Program-made: the position numbers and the translations under genes
The notes under the pieces: generated by a model
Database searches by the model: none
What the model was told of the DNA's origin: nothing
What the model saw: the letters and a program-made list of their open reading frames with translations, nothing else
Source: an uncultured Verrucomicrobiota bacterium
GTDB taxonomy: Bacteria; Verrucomicrobiota; Verrucomicrobiae; Opitutales; Opitutaceae
DNA length: 16,439 nucleotides
Direction: 5' to 3'
Assembly: GCA_946481225.1 (NCBI GenBank)
Contig: CAMLNJ010000012.1
Location: 1 to 16,439, forward strand
Part shown: in pieces, positions 16,116 through 16,439 of the stretch
How the letters are laid out: every line of letters begins with the position of its first letter
Position numbering within the stretch: position 1 is the stretch's first letter

Positions 16116-16439
16116 TCCTCCGCGCCACCGAGCCGCCGCTCCTCACCACCGACGGCTTCCGCGTCCCGCAACCGAATCCGACCTTCGCCTTCCCCCGAGA
16201 CCACGGCTCCCACCCCGACTACAAGATCGAGTGGTGGTATCTCACCGGCCATCTCTTCACCGTCGAAAATCCCGCCCGCCGCTTCGGCTTCCAGGCCACT
16301 TTTTTCCGTTTCGCCACCCCGCGCGACATTGCCGCCCGCCCCGCCCCCGCCACCTTCGGCCACGATCAGCTCCACCTCGCCCACATGGCTCTGATCGACA
16401 CCGCCACCGGACGCTTTCTCCACCAAGAGCGCCTCAACC
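16055..16439 (+). CDS. AttH/CrtC-like lipocalin-fold secreted protein (partial)
   Basis: N-terminal 128 codons, open to the window edge. Residues 1-24 are a signal peptide: MNPPLRL, a hydrophobic core LILVFALFAPFCGHLL, then RA-T. The mature part shows HPDYKIEWWYLTGHLF (about 49-64), FGFQATFFRFATP (about 73-85) and HMALIDTATGRFLHQERL (about 109-126), the markers of the AttH/carotenoid 1,2-hydratase (CrtC, PF07143-type) family, whose members form two lipocalin-like barrels. Proteins of this kind often sit beside an FtsX-type ABC transporter, as here, and are thought to bind a hydrophobic substrate in the periplasm. The family is old-named for carotenoid hydration, but no carotenoid genes are in view. 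The start is 36 bases after the permease stop. Confidence 0.88.
   Translation, partial: MNPPLRLILVFALFAPFCGHLLRATEPPLLTTDGFRVPQPNPTFAFPRDHGSHPDYKIEWWYLTGHLFTVENPARRFGFQATFFRFATPRDIAARPAPATFGHDQLHLAHMALIDTATGRFLHQERLN

Overview
The window is a high-GC bacterial chromosome segment. The gene order nusA-infB-rbfA-nrnA-truB-ribF, the orphan prepilin-type pseudopilin with its short basic leader, the short TruB without a PUA domain and the very Pro/Ala-rich IF2 all suggest a Verrucomicrobiota member, most likely Opitutaceae-like. This assignment is inference; there is no rRNA in the window. None of the gene starts has a clear Shine-Dalgarno sequence, which is notable in itself.

Layout. At the left edge lies the start of a branched-chain aminotransferase gene (minus strand, cut by the window edge). 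Divergent from it is a type II secretion/type IV pilin-like pseudopilin (plus strand) closed by a strong intrinsic terminator. About 360 bases without a convincing gene follow. Positions 1574-10682 are a long minus-strand block, read from right to left: a YacP-like NYN ribonuclease, a DUF2851 protein coupled to it by a GTGA overlap, then nusA, infB, rbfA, nrnA, truB and ribF. This block joins transcription elongation and antitermination (NusA), translation initiation (IF2), 30S maturation (RbfA), small-RNA/pAp turnover (NrnA), tRNA pseudouridylation (TruB) and FMN/FAD synthesis (RibF). A promoter-like sequence followed by an intrinsic terminator, with an alternative hairpin that would exclude it, lies in the nusA leader, so nusA and the genes after it may be controlled by attenuation.

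A tRNA-Ser(UGA) gene and an NtrC-type sigma-54 response regulator complete the minus-strand part. From 12601 rightwards the plus strand carries an export module: a LolD/MacB/AttE-type ABC ATPase, an 899-residue permease with two FtsX domains, and the beginning of a secreted AttH/CrtC lipocalin-like protein (cut by the window edge). Together they look like an AttEFGH-type system with the two permeases in one chain, divergent from the sigma-54 regulator.

The most unusual signals are three inverted-repeat structures that ordinary annotation would miss: a heptad (GAGCNNG) array folded back on itself that fills the infB-rbfA gap, a period-9 inverted repeat that spans the start and signal-peptide codons of the AttH gene, and a perfect AT-rich palindrome inserted in frame in the permease.
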